Positions 1-8,282 of a stretch of DNA of 20,294 bases are shown here, one piece after another (the stretch's first letter is position 1; each line of letters begins with the position of its first letter). This stretch comes from Litorimonas sp964414555 (GTDB lineage Bacteria > Pseudomonadota > Alphaproteobacteria > Caulobacterales > Maricaulaceae). The notes under the pieces were generated by a model that saw only the letters and a list, made by a program, of their open reading frames with translations, did no database searches and was not told the origin of the DNA. The stretch is taken from positions 1 to 20,294 of the forward strand of contig CAYPWW010000042.1 in assembly GCA_964414555.1 (NCBI GenBank), read 5' to 3'. Both the position numbers and the translations under genes were made by a program.

Positions 1-1
1 C

Positions 2-1267
2 ATCATTGCGGGTACGGGTTTCCTGAAAGCCAATATCTCAGCCATCGTCGGCGAGCTTTATGAGAAGACGGATATTCGCCGTGATAGTGCGTTCACGCTC
101 TTTTACGTCGGAATCAATTTGGGTGCCGCTGGCGGCGCGTTGATTGCAGGCGATGTCGGGCAGAATTTTGGATGGTCCTATGGTTTTGGTCTCGCTGGCC
201 TCGGCATGCTTGCGGGTTTGATCGTGTTTGTCTGGGGCAAGCCGTTGCTAAAAGGCGCGGGCGAGCCTCCCAATCCGGCCTATTTGAAAGAGCGTGTTGG
301 TGGAGTCATCAGCCGCGAGTGGATGATCTACCTTCTCTCTTTCCTTGGCGTCGGCATAATTTGGTACCTGGTGCGCGATGAGGCGACGGTCGGCATCACG
401 CTCGGGATCGCTATGCTGTCGATTTATGGGTATATCCTTTATCGGTCCGTCGCGACTCTAGAACCTCATGCGCGCAATCGAATCTTTGCGGCCCTGTTCC
501 TGATTACTGTGCAAGTGCTTTTCTGGGCGCTGTTCGAACAAGCAGGTAGTTCGCTTAACCTCTTCACCGACCGCGCGGTTGATCGGACGATTTTAGGTCA
601 AGAACAAAATGCCTCTATTTTCCAGTCGCTGAACGCGATCTACATCGTGTTCCTAGGTCCGTTCTTTGCGCTAGGTTGGGCGTGGCTGGCCAAGCGCAAT
701 CTCGACCCGTCCACGGGGGCGAAGTTTGGTTTGGGCGTGATCCAGTTGGGCCTCGGCTTTCTCGTCCTTGTCTGGGGTGCGAATTCGGCAGGTCTAGGCA
801 ATATGACCCCGGTTCTCTTTATCTTCCTGATCTACCTGTTGCACACGACGGGCGAGCTTTGCCTGTCACCAGTAGGTCTGTCGGCGATGACACGCCTGTC
901 CACGCCAAACATGGTCGGCCTGATCATGGGCGCTTGGTTCCTCGCGTCTGGTGCTGGTAACTTCGTAGCGGCGCAGATCGCTAAGCTGACCTCGTCTGAG
1001 GAGAAACTGGCAGGCCTCGACGAAGCGGGCGCATTGGCCGAGACGCAACGCGTCGTGTTGGAAGTCTATTCAACAATCGGTTGGGCCGCCGTGGCCGTGG
1101 GTGTTGGCCTGATCGTCGTCTCGCCGATCATCAAACGTATGATGCATCTGGATACGCTGGGCGAAGATATGGCGCGTTATCATGCAGAGCATGGAACAGC
1201 CGACCTCACGATGGACGGCGGCGATATGGTCGGCGAACGCATGAGTCCAACGGGTGATCCGAAATAG
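2..1267 (+). CDS. POT/PTR-family proton-dependent peptide transporter, C-terminal part (5' end outside window)
   Basis: This is an inner-membrane proton-coupled di/tripeptide symporter of the major facilitator superfamily. The reading frame is open from base 2, so the start lies outside the window and about 421 residues are present. Family signatures are visible. Near the left edge LKANIS and a D-x-RRD segment are followed by FYVGINLGA, the PTR2 signature around helices 4-5. Further on there is FWALFEQAGSS, and then ELCLSPVGLS before a late membrane helix. Multiple hydrophobic segments span the protein, and the last 45 or so residues form a hydrophilic cytoplasmic tail. A methionine-like start at 119 (TTG) falls inside the conserved GINLGA motif and cannot be the true start. 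Transcription ends at the terminator at 1291-1325. The family call is secure, but substrate preference cannot be read from the sequence. Confidence 0.93.
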   Translation: MIAGTGFLKANISAIVGELYEKTDIRRDSAFTLFYVGINLGAAGGALIAGDVGQNFGWSYGFGLAGLGMLAGLIVFVWGKPLLKGAGEPPNPAYLKERVGGVISREWMIYLLSFLGVGIIWYLVRDEATVGITLGIAMLSIYGYILYRSVATLEPHARNRIFAALFLITVQVLFWALFEQAGSSLNLFTDRAVDRTILGQEQNASIFQSLNAIYIVFLGPFFALGWAWLAKRNLDPSTGAKFGLGVIQLGLGFLVLVWGANSAGLGNMTPVLFIFLIYLLHTTGELCLSPVGLSAMTRLSTPNMVGLIMGAWFLASGAGNFVAAQIAKLTSSEEKLAGLDEAGALAETQRVVLEVYSTIGWAAVAVGVGLIVVSPIIKRMMHLDTLGEDMARYHAEHGTADLTMDGGDMVGERMSPTGDPK

Positions 1268-1290
1268 GTCGGACGACCTCAAAACAAAAG

Positions 1291-1325
1291 AAAAGCCCGC
1301 TCGGTTGAGCGGGCTTTTTTGTTTT
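1291..1325. terminator. Bidirectional intrinsic terminator between transporter and DUF937 gene
   Basis: A 12-bp perfect stem (AAAAGCCCGCTC / GAGCGGGCTTTT) closes a GGTT loop and runs into a T tract on the plus strand. The A-rich 5' flank gives a T-rich tract on the minus strand. It lies between two convergent genes, so it can serve both. Confidence 0.93.
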
Positions 1326-1342
1326 CAAAGTGTGGGTCTGAC

Positions 1343-2035
1343 TTAACGGCGGTTCATCATCATGCCGAGGATGTCGTCCATCGAGCTGCCGTCACCGTCC
1401 GCGTCCAGCATCTTGCCCAGCATACCGAGCCCGCCCTGATGGGCTTGCTGTTGCTGGCGCTGCATTTGCGCTGTTTGTTTGCGCGCGCCGCCGCCGAGCA
1501 ATCCGCCCAATAAGCCACCAAGACCCCCACGGGATTGACCGCCTGTCAGTTGTTGCATGGCGAGCTGGCCTAACATGCCTTGCAAGCCGCCGCCTTGGTT
1601 AAACATGCCTGCGCCGCGCGTTTGCTTGCCCAAGGATCCCATCGCCATCATCGCTACCATGGGAAGCATCTTTTTCAGGATGTCGGCCGACACGCCAGAT
1701 TTTTCAGAGGCATGACCGGCGACGGCGCGGCTGACCTCTTTCGTACCGAAAAGGTGACCAAGGACGCCATTACCCTCTTGGATAACATTGGGTTGGTTTA
1801 GCTGTGCCGGATTGTCCAGATATTGATCGTGATTGCCGTTTTGCAGCGCGCCCAGCAGGCCTGCCAGACCTTGTGGCGAGGATGTGTTTTGCTTCATGGC
1901 CGAGCTGATCGCGGGCAGCAGCGCCGCAAAGGCACTCTGGCTCTGGTTCGCGTCGAGGCCGAACTGACTTCCCAGTTGCTGGGGGGCTTGCCCGCCTGCA
2001 GCCTGCATAATCATGTCCATCATATTCATCGCCAT
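1343..2035 (-). CDS. DUF937 family protein
   Basis: This 230-residue protein of unknown function matches DUF937 by eye. It has an N-terminal region with LGSQFGLDANQSQSAFAALLPA and ALLGAL-type short helices. A central segment reads LFGTKEVSRAVAGHASEKSG followed by ILKKMLPMVAMMAMG, the pattern these proteins share. The C-terminal third is low complexity, with Gly/Leu repeats (GGLGGLLGG), a Gln-rich stretch (RQQQQ) and then DADGDGSSMDDILGMM. That last segment resembles an acidic calcium-loop-like tail. There is no signal peptide. AAGGAG at 2042-2047 sits just upstream of the ATG and supports this start. It follows tldD on the same strand with a 129-bp gap, so it may have its own promoter. Its cellular role is unknown. 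Confidence 0.85.
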   Translation of the reverse strand: MAMNMMDMIMQAAGGQAPQQLGSQFGLDANQSQSAFAALLPAISSAMKQNTSSPQGLAGLLGALQNGNHDQYLDNPAQLNQPNVIQEGNGVLGHLFGTKEVSRAVAGHASEKSGVSADILKKMLPMVAMMAMGSLGKQTRGAGMFNQGGGLQGMLGQLAMQQLTGGQSRGGLGGLLGGLLGGGARKQTAQMQRQQQQAHQGGLGMLGKMLDADGDGSSMDDILGMMMNRR

Positions 2036-2164
2036 ATCTGTCTCCTTGTAGATTGGTTGATTTAGATATGAGGGAAAGTGGGGCGCAGAGCTAGGGCGTG
2101 ACTGTGTAACATCCAGACAGGGTAAATGATTTAAATGCCTGCGCTGAGGCGCCGAAGGTGTGCC

Positions 2165-3580
2165 TTAAACCGCACTCCCGCCGACCGTCAGGTTTTCCAC
2201 ATAGAGGCTGGGTTGCCCAACGCCGACGGGGACGCCTTGTCCAGCCTTGCCGCAGACACCGATACCGGGGTCGAGTTCCATGTCGTTTCCGATGTGACGG
2301 ATTTGCGTCAGGACTGTCGGACCATCGCCGATCAGGGTGACACCTTTTAGGGGTTCGCCGACTTTACCTTTGCGCACGCGGTAAGCTTCCGTGCATTGGA
2401 AGACGAACTTACCGCTGGTGATGTCGACCTGTCCGCCGCCAAAATTCGTGGCGTAAATGCCGTCGTCTAGTTCGGCTAGCATCTCTTTTGGATCGCGCTC
2501 TCCGCCCAACATAAAGGTGTTTGTCATACGCGGCATGATGGAATGGGCGAAGCTCTCGCGGCGGCCATTACCTGTCGCCTCGACGCCCATGAGGCGCGCG
2601 TTCTGTCGATCTTGCATAAAGCCGACGAGGATGCCGTCTTCGATCAAGGTTGTGCGGGATGTCGGCGTGCCTTCATCATCAATCGTCAAGCTTCCGCGAC
2701 GGCCTGCGATGGAGCCATCATCGACGACTGTGACGCCGGGAGAGGCGACCCGCTCACCCAACATGCCTGCGAAAGCAGATGTGCCCTTGCGGATGAAATC
2801 GCCTTCTAGGCCGTGACCCATGGCCTCGTGCAACAAAACACCCGGCCAGCCGGGGCCGAGGACGACATCCATCTGTCCGGCAGGGGCAGGCACGGCCTCC
2901 AGATTAACTTGGGCTTGGCGCAACGCTTCTTGGGCCAGCGGCTTCCAAAAGCTTGGATCGATGTAGCCATCATAGGCCTCGCGCCCGCCCGCACCGGCAA
3001 AGCCTGTCTCGCGGCGCCCGTCTTTTTCAGCCGTGATCATAATGTTAAGTCGGACGAGGGGACGCACATCGTCATAGCGCTCTCCGCCTGCGCGCAGGAT
3101 CGCGACAGCGCGGCGATTGGCGCTCATGCTGGCGGTGACCTGCACGACTTGTGGATCCAGCGCGCGGCAATAGGCGTCGATTTCCTGCAAGAGCTCGACT
3201 TTCACGCCAAAGCCCGGCGCGGCGACGGGGTCGATGTCGGGGTAGAGCTTTGTATTTGTACGACGCGGAGATGGGCTGGCCGTACCGTCATAGCCCGATT
3301 TGGCGAGACTGACCGCTGACCCCGCACGCGAGAGCGCGCCGGGGGAAAGTTCCGTGCTTTGCGCAAAGCCAGAACTTTCGCCCGCGACGCAGCGCAGACC
3401 AAAGCCGCGTGAGGTGTCGAAACTGGCGGTTTTCAGCCGTCCATCATCGAATGTCAGCGATTCGGAGGCTGAACGCTCAACGAACAGCTCGCCGTCATCG
3501 GCGCCGTCCAGCACTGTGTTTAACTGTGCTTGTGCAGTTTGGGCGTCCAAGTCGCTGTCATCGAAGACAAAATCGGTCAT
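2165..3580 (-). CDS. tldD: Metalloprotease TldD
   Basis: TldD is the catalytic subunit of the TldD/TldE zinc metalloprotease, a cytoplasmic enzyme that degrades unfolded peptides and matures some peptide antibiotics and toxins. The 471-residue length fits the family. The signature HEAMGH (HExxxH) is at residues 251-256. The late conserved cysteine in GVCGKAGQG is residue 443, matching the third zinc ligand known from E. coli TldD. The N-terminal half carries the substrate-chamber domain with EYVE-like elements such as ERSASESLTFDDGRL. The partner gene tldE/pmbA is not in the window, which is common. The gene is divergent from coxB across 217 bp. Family assignment is secure. Confidence 0.96.
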   Translation of the reverse strand: MTDFVFDDSDLDAQTAQAQLNTVLDGADDGELFVERSASESLTFDDGRLKTASFDTSRGFGLRCVAGESSGFAQSTELSPGALSRAGSAVSLAKSGYDGTASPSPRRTNTKLYPDIDPVAAPGFGVKVELLQEIDAYCRALDPQVVQVTASMSANRRAVAILRAGGERYDDVRPLVRLNIMITAEKDGRRETGFAGAGGREAYDGYIDPSFWKPLAQEALRQAQVNLEAVPAPAGQMDVVLGPGWPGVLLHEAMGHGLEGDFIRKGTSAFAGMLGERVASPGVTVVDDGSIAGRRGSLTIDDEGTPTSRTTLIEDGILVGFMQDRQNARLMGVEATGNGRRESFAHSIMPRMTNTFMLGGERDPKEMLAELDDGIYATNFGGGQVDITSGKFVFQCTEAYRVRKGKVGEPLKGVTLIGDGPTVLTQIRHIGNDMELDPGIGVCGKAGQGVPVGVGQPSLYVENLTVGGSAV

Positions 3581-3656
3581 ATGCGGCCTTTACCGAGGGG
3601 TGCGCGAAAATAGCAGGTTGTTTCACTGTTATAGGACTTTATCTAGGCGTGCCACC

Positions 3657-3684
3657 ACGATAGATAACCGCTCAAATGCGACAA
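3657..3684 (-). promoter_or_regulatory. Possible promoter for tldD
   Basis: Read on the minus strand, TTGTCG (3684-3679) is followed after 16 bases by TATCGT (3662-3657), about 75 bases before the tldD start. The match is modest and was found by eye. The 217-bp tldD-coxB intergenic region must hold promoters in both directions, but no convincing coxB promoter was found. Confidence 0.25.
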
Positions 3685-3797
3685 AAAGCGCTGGATTCCC
3701 TACGGGACAAATCCGCCTTTCGCGCATATGAGTAAAAATTATGCGGCTGGCTGTTAGGCCTGACGTCAAACACGCAGAGAGTGCGAAAGAGAATCCG

Positions 3798-4697
3798 ATG
3801 CGAGAACCCCGTAATAATGCGACGATCATCGCGGCTGTCGTCGCCGTCGTCCTAGCCCTCGTGACCTTCTTTGGGTCCGTTTACTTTGGCCTCGGTGGAG
3901 AGCGCGGAGTAGGGGCGCCTGTCGATGGTGGATATTTCCTCCAAGAGGCGGCGACGCCGGTCATGGAAGACCTGACAACCGTCCATAATCTTGTTTTCTA
4001 TATCATTGCGGGCATTGTTGCCTTTGTGGTGGGCTTGATGGCGTACATCATGATCCGCTTTCGCGAGAGCGCAAACCCCGTCCCGTCCAAGACCTCGCAT
4101 AACACGCTGATCGAAGTCATCTGGACGGTCGCACCGGTTATCCTGCTGCTGATCATCGCAGTTCCGTCGATGCAGCTGCTTTATTTCCAAGACCGTCTCC
4201 CAGAAACAGACGTCACGATTAAAGCCGTCGGCAACACATGGAACTGGGAATATGTTTATCCCGACCATGAGAATGTCGATAGTTTCGTTGCCAACCCGTT
4301 GGATGAGACATTGGCCAAGACTTTGGATCTGCCTTACCTCTTGGCGACAGACGCCGCACTGGTCGTGCCGGTCAATACCAAGGTCAAAGTGCTCGTGACT
4401 TCGGTCAATAATATGCACAGCTGGACCGTGCCGAGCTTTGGCATCAAAATGGATGCCGTGCCGGGCATCATCAACGAGACTTGGTTCGAAGTTTTCGAAG
4501 AAGGCACATATTACGGACAGTGTTCCGAGATTTGCGGCTATAAGCATTACTACATGCCCATCGAAGTTCAGGTCGTCTCTAAGCCCGCCTACGCCGCTTG
4601 GATCGCCAATGACGGCAGCTTCCCTGATGAATTCAAACAATACCGCGTCAACAAGTCGGCTGACCAAGTCGCCGCTGTCGACACGCTGTTAGATTAG
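3798..4697 (+). CDS. coxB: Cytochrome c oxidase subunit II (aa3-type)
   Basis: Subunit II of the aa3 oxidase takes electrons from cytochrome c at its periplasmic CuA centre. The 299-residue protein has an N-terminal hydrophobic segment (about 9-32, signal or first helix), two further helices (about 60-82 and 106-130) and a periplasmic cupredoxin domain. CuA ligands are all present: H207 in MHSW, then C242, E244, C246, H250 and M253 in CSEICGYKHYYM. WNWEY, the aromatic patch used for cytochrome c electron entry, is present. The ATG at 3798 is preceded by a purine-rich site (GAAAGAG, 3786-3792). An upstream in-frame ATG at 3741 would add a polar, non-conserved 19-residue extension ahead of the signal segment and was not chosen. 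coxA follows 19 bp downstream. Confidence 0.97.
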   Translation: MREPRNNATIIAAVVAVVLALVTFFGSVYFGLGGERGVGAPVDGGYFLQEAATPVMEDLTTVHNLVFYIIAGIVAFVVGLMAYIMIRFRESANPVPSKTSHNTLIEVIWTVAPVILLLIIAVPSMQLLYFQDRLPETDVTIKAVGNTWNWEYVYPDHENVDSFVANPLDETLAKTLDLPYLLATDAALVVPVNTKVKVLVTSVNNMHSWTVPSFGIKMDAVPGIINETWFEVFEEGTYYGQCSEICGYKHYYMPIEVQVVSKPAYAAWIANDGSFPDEFKQYRVNKSADQVAAVDTLLD

Positions 4698-4716
4698 ACG
4701 AAAGAGGATACGCGAC

Positions 4717-6360
4717 ATGGTTGCTCTTCCCGGAGAAAATATTCCCGCCGAACCGACAGGTTATGCCGACGACGGCAAGCCTGGCTTTTTCGCGCGGTGG
4801 TTCTACTCAACGAACCATAAGGACATCGGCACGCTCTATCTGATCTTCGGGATCATTTCGGGTCTGATCGGTGGTTTCCTGTCGTTCATGATGCGGATGG
4901 AGCTGGCAGAGCCCGGCATCCAGTTCTTCACGAATGAGCATCAATATCTTGTGTTCGTCTCTATGCACGGTCTGATCATGATCTTCTTTATGGTCATGCC
5001 CGCGCTGATTGGGGGCTTTGGTAACTGGTTCGTCCCGATTATGGTCGGGGCGCCGGATATGGCCTTTCCGCGAATGAATAACCTGTCGTTCTGGCTGCTG
5101 CCGACGGCGCTTCTGTGCCTGTTGATCAGTTTCTTTGTGCCCGGTAGTGCCAATGGCAATGGATTCGGGGGCAGTTGGGTCATGTATCCGCCGCTCAGTA
5201 CGACCGGCTCACCCGGGCCAGCCTTTGATTTTATTATCATTGGTCTCTTGGCGGCAGGTTTCTCGTCCATCTTTGGTGCGATCAACTTCATCACGACGAT
5301 CTTGAACATGCGTGCGCCGGGTATGACGATGCATAAGATGCCGCTGTTTGCTTGGGCTGTTCTCGTCACAGCGTTCTTGCTGCTGCTGGCGCTGCCCGTT
5401 CTCGCGGCGTCGCTGTTCATGCTCTTCACCGACCGGATTGACGGCGGTACGGGCTTCTTTGATCCAGCACGTGGCGGTGATCCGCAGATGTTCCAGCATC
5501 TGTTCTGGTTCTTCGGTCACCCCGAAGTTTACATCATGATCTTGCCAGCCTTTGGTATCGTCTCGCACATCGTTTCGACATTCTCGAAAAAGCCGATCTT
5601 TGGCTATCTCGGCATGGCTTACGCGATGGTCGCGATTGGCGTTGTTGGCTTCGTCGTCTGGGCGCATCACATGTATACGGTTGGTATGGACGTGAACCTG
5701 AAGGCTTACTTCCTCGCCGCGACACTCGTGATTGCTGTCCCGACGGGCGTGAAAATCTTCTCTTGGCTTGCAACGATGTGGGGCGGTTCAATTCGCTACA
5801 CGATCCCGATGCAGTGGGCGCTGGCCTTTATTTTCCTGTTCGTCGTCGGTGGCGTGACAGGTGTGATGCTCGCCAATGCCGGTGTGGATGCTTATCTCCA
5901 CGACACGTACTACGTCGTGGCGCATTTCCACTACGTCCTATCCATGGGTGCGGTCTTTGGTATCTTCGCGGGCTTCTACTACTGGTTCGGCAAGATGTTC
6001 GGCGTCATGTATAATAAATGGCTGGCAGCTGCGCATTTCTGGCTGTTCTTCATTGGCGTGAACGTCATCTTCTTCCCGCAGCATTTCCTCGGCCTGAACG
6101 GCATGCCGCGTCGCTACGTTGATTACCCAGAAGAGTTCACGAATTGGAATGAGTTGTCCTCGCTGGGCGCGTGGATCACACTAGCCGGTGTTGCTTTCTT
6201 CTTCGCTATGCTGCTGGAGGCCTTCATTGTCCGCCGCCGCGTTGGGGATAATTATTGGGGTGAGGGCGCCACGACATTGGAATGGACATTGTCTAGCCCG
6301 CCACCTTATCACCAGTTCAACGTCCTCCCACGGATCGAGGACACAGCAGACGAGCACTAA
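4717..6360 (+). CDS. coxA: Cytochrome c oxidase subunit I (aa3-type, A1 family)
   Basis: This is the catalytic subunit that reduces oxygen to water and pumps protons. It has 547 residues and twelve or so membrane helices. Ligands can be placed. The heme a pair is H84 (MHGLIM) and H405, and heme a3 uses H403 in AHFHY. CuB uses H268 plus the H317-H318 pair, with the cross-linked Y272 in HPEVY. The D-channel residues N103 and D114 (GAPDMAFPRMNN) and the gate glutamate E270 in GHPEVY mark the A1 class. K346 in PTGVK is the K-channel lysine. AAAGAGG sits about 10 bases before the ATG. It is translated downstream of coxB, and a strong terminator follows at 6382-6412. Confidence 0.98.
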   Translation: MVALPGENIPAEPTGYADDGKPGFFARWFYSTNHKDIGTLYLIFGIISGLIGGFLSFMMRMELAEPGIQFFTNEHQYLVFVSMHGLIMIFFMVMPALIGGFGNWFVPIMVGAPDMAFPRMNNLSFWLLPTALLCLLISFFVPGSANGNGFGGSWVMYPPLSTTGSPGPAFDFIIIGLLAAGFSSIFGAINFITTILNMRAPGMTMHKMPLFAWAVLVTAFLLLLALPVLAASLFMLFTDRIDGGTGFFDPARGGDPQMFQHLFWFFGHPEVYIMILPAFGIVSHIVSTFSKKPIFGYLGMAYAMVAIGVVGFVVWAHHMYTVGMDVNLKAYFLAATLVIAVPTGVKIFSWLATMWGGSIRYTIPMQWALAFIFLFVVGGVTGVMLANAGVDAYLHDTYYVVAHFHYVLSMGAVFGIFAGFYYWFGKMFGVMYNKWLAAAHFWLFFIGVNVIFFPQHFLGLNGMPRRYVDYPEEFTNWNELSSLGAWITLAGVAFFFAMLLEAFIVRRRVGDNYWGEGATTLEWTLSSPPPYHQFNVLPRIEDTADEH

Positions 6361-6381
6361 GCGTTCGCGCAGCTAAATTAG

Positions 6382-6414
6382 AAAAAGCCGCTCCCATCGG
6401 GGCGGCTTTTTTCT
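6382..6414 (+). terminator. Intrinsic terminator after coxA
   Basis: A 10-bp stem (AAAAAGCCGC / GCGGCTTTTT) extends by three G-C pairs past one bulged T, with an ATC loop and a run of six T. It separates coxBA from the ctaB-surf1 assembly genes, so full read-through of the locus is unlikely unless termination is partial. Confidence 0.88.
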
Positions 6415-6502
6415 TGGGCCTTTGGATGACCGTGAAATTCTCACTGCGGCAAATGCGTATCTGCTCTTGTGAGTCAGCGCCGTTTCGCCGATATGAACCC
6501 CC

Positions 6503-7495
6503 ATGAGCGCACAGCCGCAAAACCCAAGCTCCGCCCAGCCGTTTTCACTGGCAGGTTCCGGCGCGTCTTCTGGACTCTCACTGGCAACGCCAGGGGATTA
6601 TTTCCAGCTGATGAAACCGCGGGTGATGAGCCTCGTGATCTTCACCGCGATCGTCGGCTTGATCGTTGCGCCCGGTTCGATCCCACTGTGGCAAGCCGCT
6701 GTCGCGATCCTCTGTATCGCCGTCGGCGCGGGTGCGTCTGGTGCGCTGAACATGTGGTATGATGCCGATATCGACGCGCAAATGACGCGGACGAAAAAGC
6801 GGCCCGTGCCGCGCGGCGTTATCGCCCCGCGTACGGCGATGACCTTTGGGTTGTTACTCTCAGTCGTGTCCGTCTGGACGTTGGGGATGGCGACAAATTA
6901 CGTTGCCTCTGGCCTGCTGGCTTTCACCATCTTCTTCTACGTCGTTATCTACACGATGGGGCTCAAGCGGCGCACGCCACAGAACATCGTGATTGGTGGC
7001 GCGCCGGGGGCTTTACCGCCAATGATTGGTTACGCCGCCGTGACCGGGTCCGTGACCCTCGACAGTTTTATCCTGTTCCTGATTATCTTTATTTGGACGC
7101 CGCCGCATTTCTGGGCCCTCGCGCTTTATAAGGTTAGCGATTATGGTCGCGTTGGTATTCCGATGATGCCGAATGTCGCTGGGCCAAAGTCGACCCGCAA
7201 TCAGATTTTCGGCTATGCGCTGGTCTTGGCTGCAGTGTCCGCCGCGCCTGTCTTCACGGGCTTGGGCGGGGCGCTCTATGCCTTTGGCGCTGCGCTGCTG
7301 AACCTCGGGTTCGTCGCGCTAGCGTATAAGGTCTGGCAATCCCGCGCAGGTGAGCGTGACGAGGTTCAGCCTGAGAGCCTTTACGATGTGCAAAAGGGCG
7401 ACCGCGCCGCGCGCAATTTGTTTGCCTATTCGATCCTTTATCTCTTTGCGATTTTCGCGCTGATCGCGGCGGACTATTTGGTAGGAGCATTCTGA
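6503..7495 (+). CDS. ctaB: Protoheme IX farnesyltransferase (heme O synthase)
   Basis: This inner-membrane UbiA-superfamily prenyltransferase adds a farnesyl group to heme b to make heme O, the precursor of the heme a used by CoxA. The 330-residue protein has the first aspartate-rich motif NMWYDADIDAQMTRTKKRP. It also has the YTMGLKRRTPQNIVIGGAPGA and WTPPHFWALAL signatures of this subfamily and about nine hydrophobic helices. The N-terminal 30 residues are Ser/Ala/Gln-rich and non-conserved. No clear Shine-Dalgarno sequence precedes the ATG at 6503. Translation may be weakly initiated or start close to the transcript end. The stop overlaps the next gene's start by one base (TGATG). It lies 142 bp after coxA, beyond a terminator. 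Confidence 0.96.
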   Translation: MSAQPQNPSSAQPFSLAGSGASSGLSLATPGDYFQLMKPRVMSLVIFTAIVGLIVAPGSIPLWQAAVAILCIAVGAGASGALNMWYDADIDAQMTRTKKRPVPRGVIAPRTAMTFGLLLSVVSVWTLGMATNYVASGLLAFTIFFYVVIYTMGLKRRTPQNIVIGGAPGALPPMIGYAAVTGSVTLDSFILFLIIFIWTPPHFWALALYKVSDYGRVGIPMMPNVAGPKSTRNQIFGYALVLAAVSAAPVFTGLGGALYAFGAALLNLGFVALAYKVWQSRAGERDEVQPESLYDVQKGDRAARNLFAYSILYLFAIFALIAADYLVGAF

Positions 7496-7659
7496 TGAAA
7501 GAATACCGGGACACACCGCACGATTTCGTCGCGCCAACGGAGGCCGAAGTTAAAGCTCGCTCCAAACGCAATATCGCCTTGGCGGCCTGCTTGCTTGCCT
7601 TTGTTTTGCTTGTTTTCTTCACCATGGTTTTAAAAGGACAGTTACCCAATGCCGTCTAG
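7495..7659 (+). CDS. Small single-pass membrane protein of the cox cluster (CoxF-like)
   Basis: A 54-residue open frame fits exactly between ctaB and ctaG, overlapping ctaB by one base and ctaG by 11 bases. It begins MKEYRDTPHDFVAPTEAEV, then a basic stretch (KARSKRN) leads into one hydrophobic helix (about 27-45, LAACLLAFVLLVFFTMVL). This predicts a short cytoplasmic N-terminus and one membrane pass. AGGAG at 7483-7487 gives a good ribosome site. Small proteins at this position, often labelled CoxF, are common in alphaproteobacterial oxidase clusters. A role in oxidase assembly is inferred from position only. Confidence 0.82.
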   Translation: MKEYRDTPHDFVAPTEAEVKARSKRNIALAACLLAFVLLVFFTMVLKGQLPNAV

Positions 7660-8185
7660 CAATCGTAAAACGATGATGATCCTCACGGGTGTTGCGGTTG
7701 CGATGCTCGGCCTCGGTTTTGCGTCCGACCCGCTCTACGACACGTTCTGTAAAATCACAGGATATGCGGGTACGACGCAGCAAGCGGAAGAGAACCTGTC
7801 CGAGGTCATCGACCGCGAAATTACCGTCAATTTCGACTCTAATGTCGCCTCTGGCCTGCCGTGGGAATTTCGCCCGGATGACAAAGATCTGACGGTCCAA
7901 CTGGGCCAATCGGGTCTGGCCTATTACACCGTGCGCAACACGTCGAAATATCCGGTCACAGGTGTTGCAAATTTCAACGTGACCCCGATCAAGGCCGCCC
8001 CCTATTTCGTCAAGACAGATTGCTTCTGCTTCGAAGAGCAAACGATCCAGCCGGGCGAGAGCCTTCCGCTTCCCGTGCTGTTCTTCATCGACCCGCAACT
8101 GGACGAAGATGGTCGCTTGGATGAGGTCAAAGACGTCACCTTGAGCTACACTTTCTTCCCCGTGGAGAAAAAGGCGCAAAAATAG
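7649..8185 (+). CDS. ctaG: Cytochrome c oxidase assembly protein CtaG (Cox11 family)
   Basis: CtaG/Cox11 is a membrane-anchored periplasmic copper chaperone that builds the CuB site of subunit I. The 178-residue length is typical. A single N-terminal helix (about 8-25) is followed by the conserved LYDTFCKITGYAGTT segment. The immunoglobulin-like domain carries the copper-binding CFCF at C125 and C127, followed by EEQTIQPGE. It ends with a conserved LSYTFF strand. AAGGAC at 7634-7639 is the likely ribosome site, inside the preceding small gene, which suggests translational coupling. The call is secure. Confidence 0.97.
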   Translation: MPSSNRKTMMILTGVAVAMLGLGFASDPLYDTFCKITGYAGTTQQAEENLSEVIDREITVNFDSNVASGLPWEFRPDDKDLTVQLGQSGLAYYTVRNTSKYPVTGVANFNVTPIKAAPYFVKTDCFCFEEQTIQPGESLPLPVLFFIDPQLDEDGRLDEVKDVTLSYTFFPVEKKAQK

Positions 8186-8219
8186 GGTGACTGCGACCCG
8201 ATAAAGCGGCCTTGCGCGC

Positions 8220-8247
8220 TTGTCGCCTCGCAGGTGCGGGGCTATAG
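8220..8247 (+). promoter_or_regulatory. Possible promoter for coxC
   Basis: TTGTCG (8220-8225) and CTATAG (8242-8247) are separated by 16 bases, about 35 bases before the coxC ATG. The form resembles alphaproteobacterial sigma-70 promoters. The 97-bp ctaG-coxC gap is large for this otherwise overlapping operon, which fits an internal promoter. The call is by eye only. Confidence 0.4.
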
Positions 8248-8282
8248 CAGGCCAAAGCGTAAACTATCAGAATGAGACTGTC

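Noticed and set aside
3741..3797. Upstream ATG as the coxB start
   Set aside because: It would add 19 polar residues before the signal segment and has a poorer ribosome site than the ATG at 3798.
3852..4667. 271-codon open frame antisense to coxB
   Set aside because: It lies wholly opposite a secure coxB with all CuA ligands. Its translation is rich in His, Asp, Arg and Cys with no domain pattern, as expected for a shadow frame.
6417..6502. Sigma-54-type promoter before ctaB
   Set aside because: The GG...GC spacing does not fit the -24/-12 rule, and no sigma-70 pair was convincing either.
7619..8179. 186-codon open frame antisense to ctaG
   Set aside because: It mirrors the confident ctaG gene and has no recognisable motif or ribosome site.
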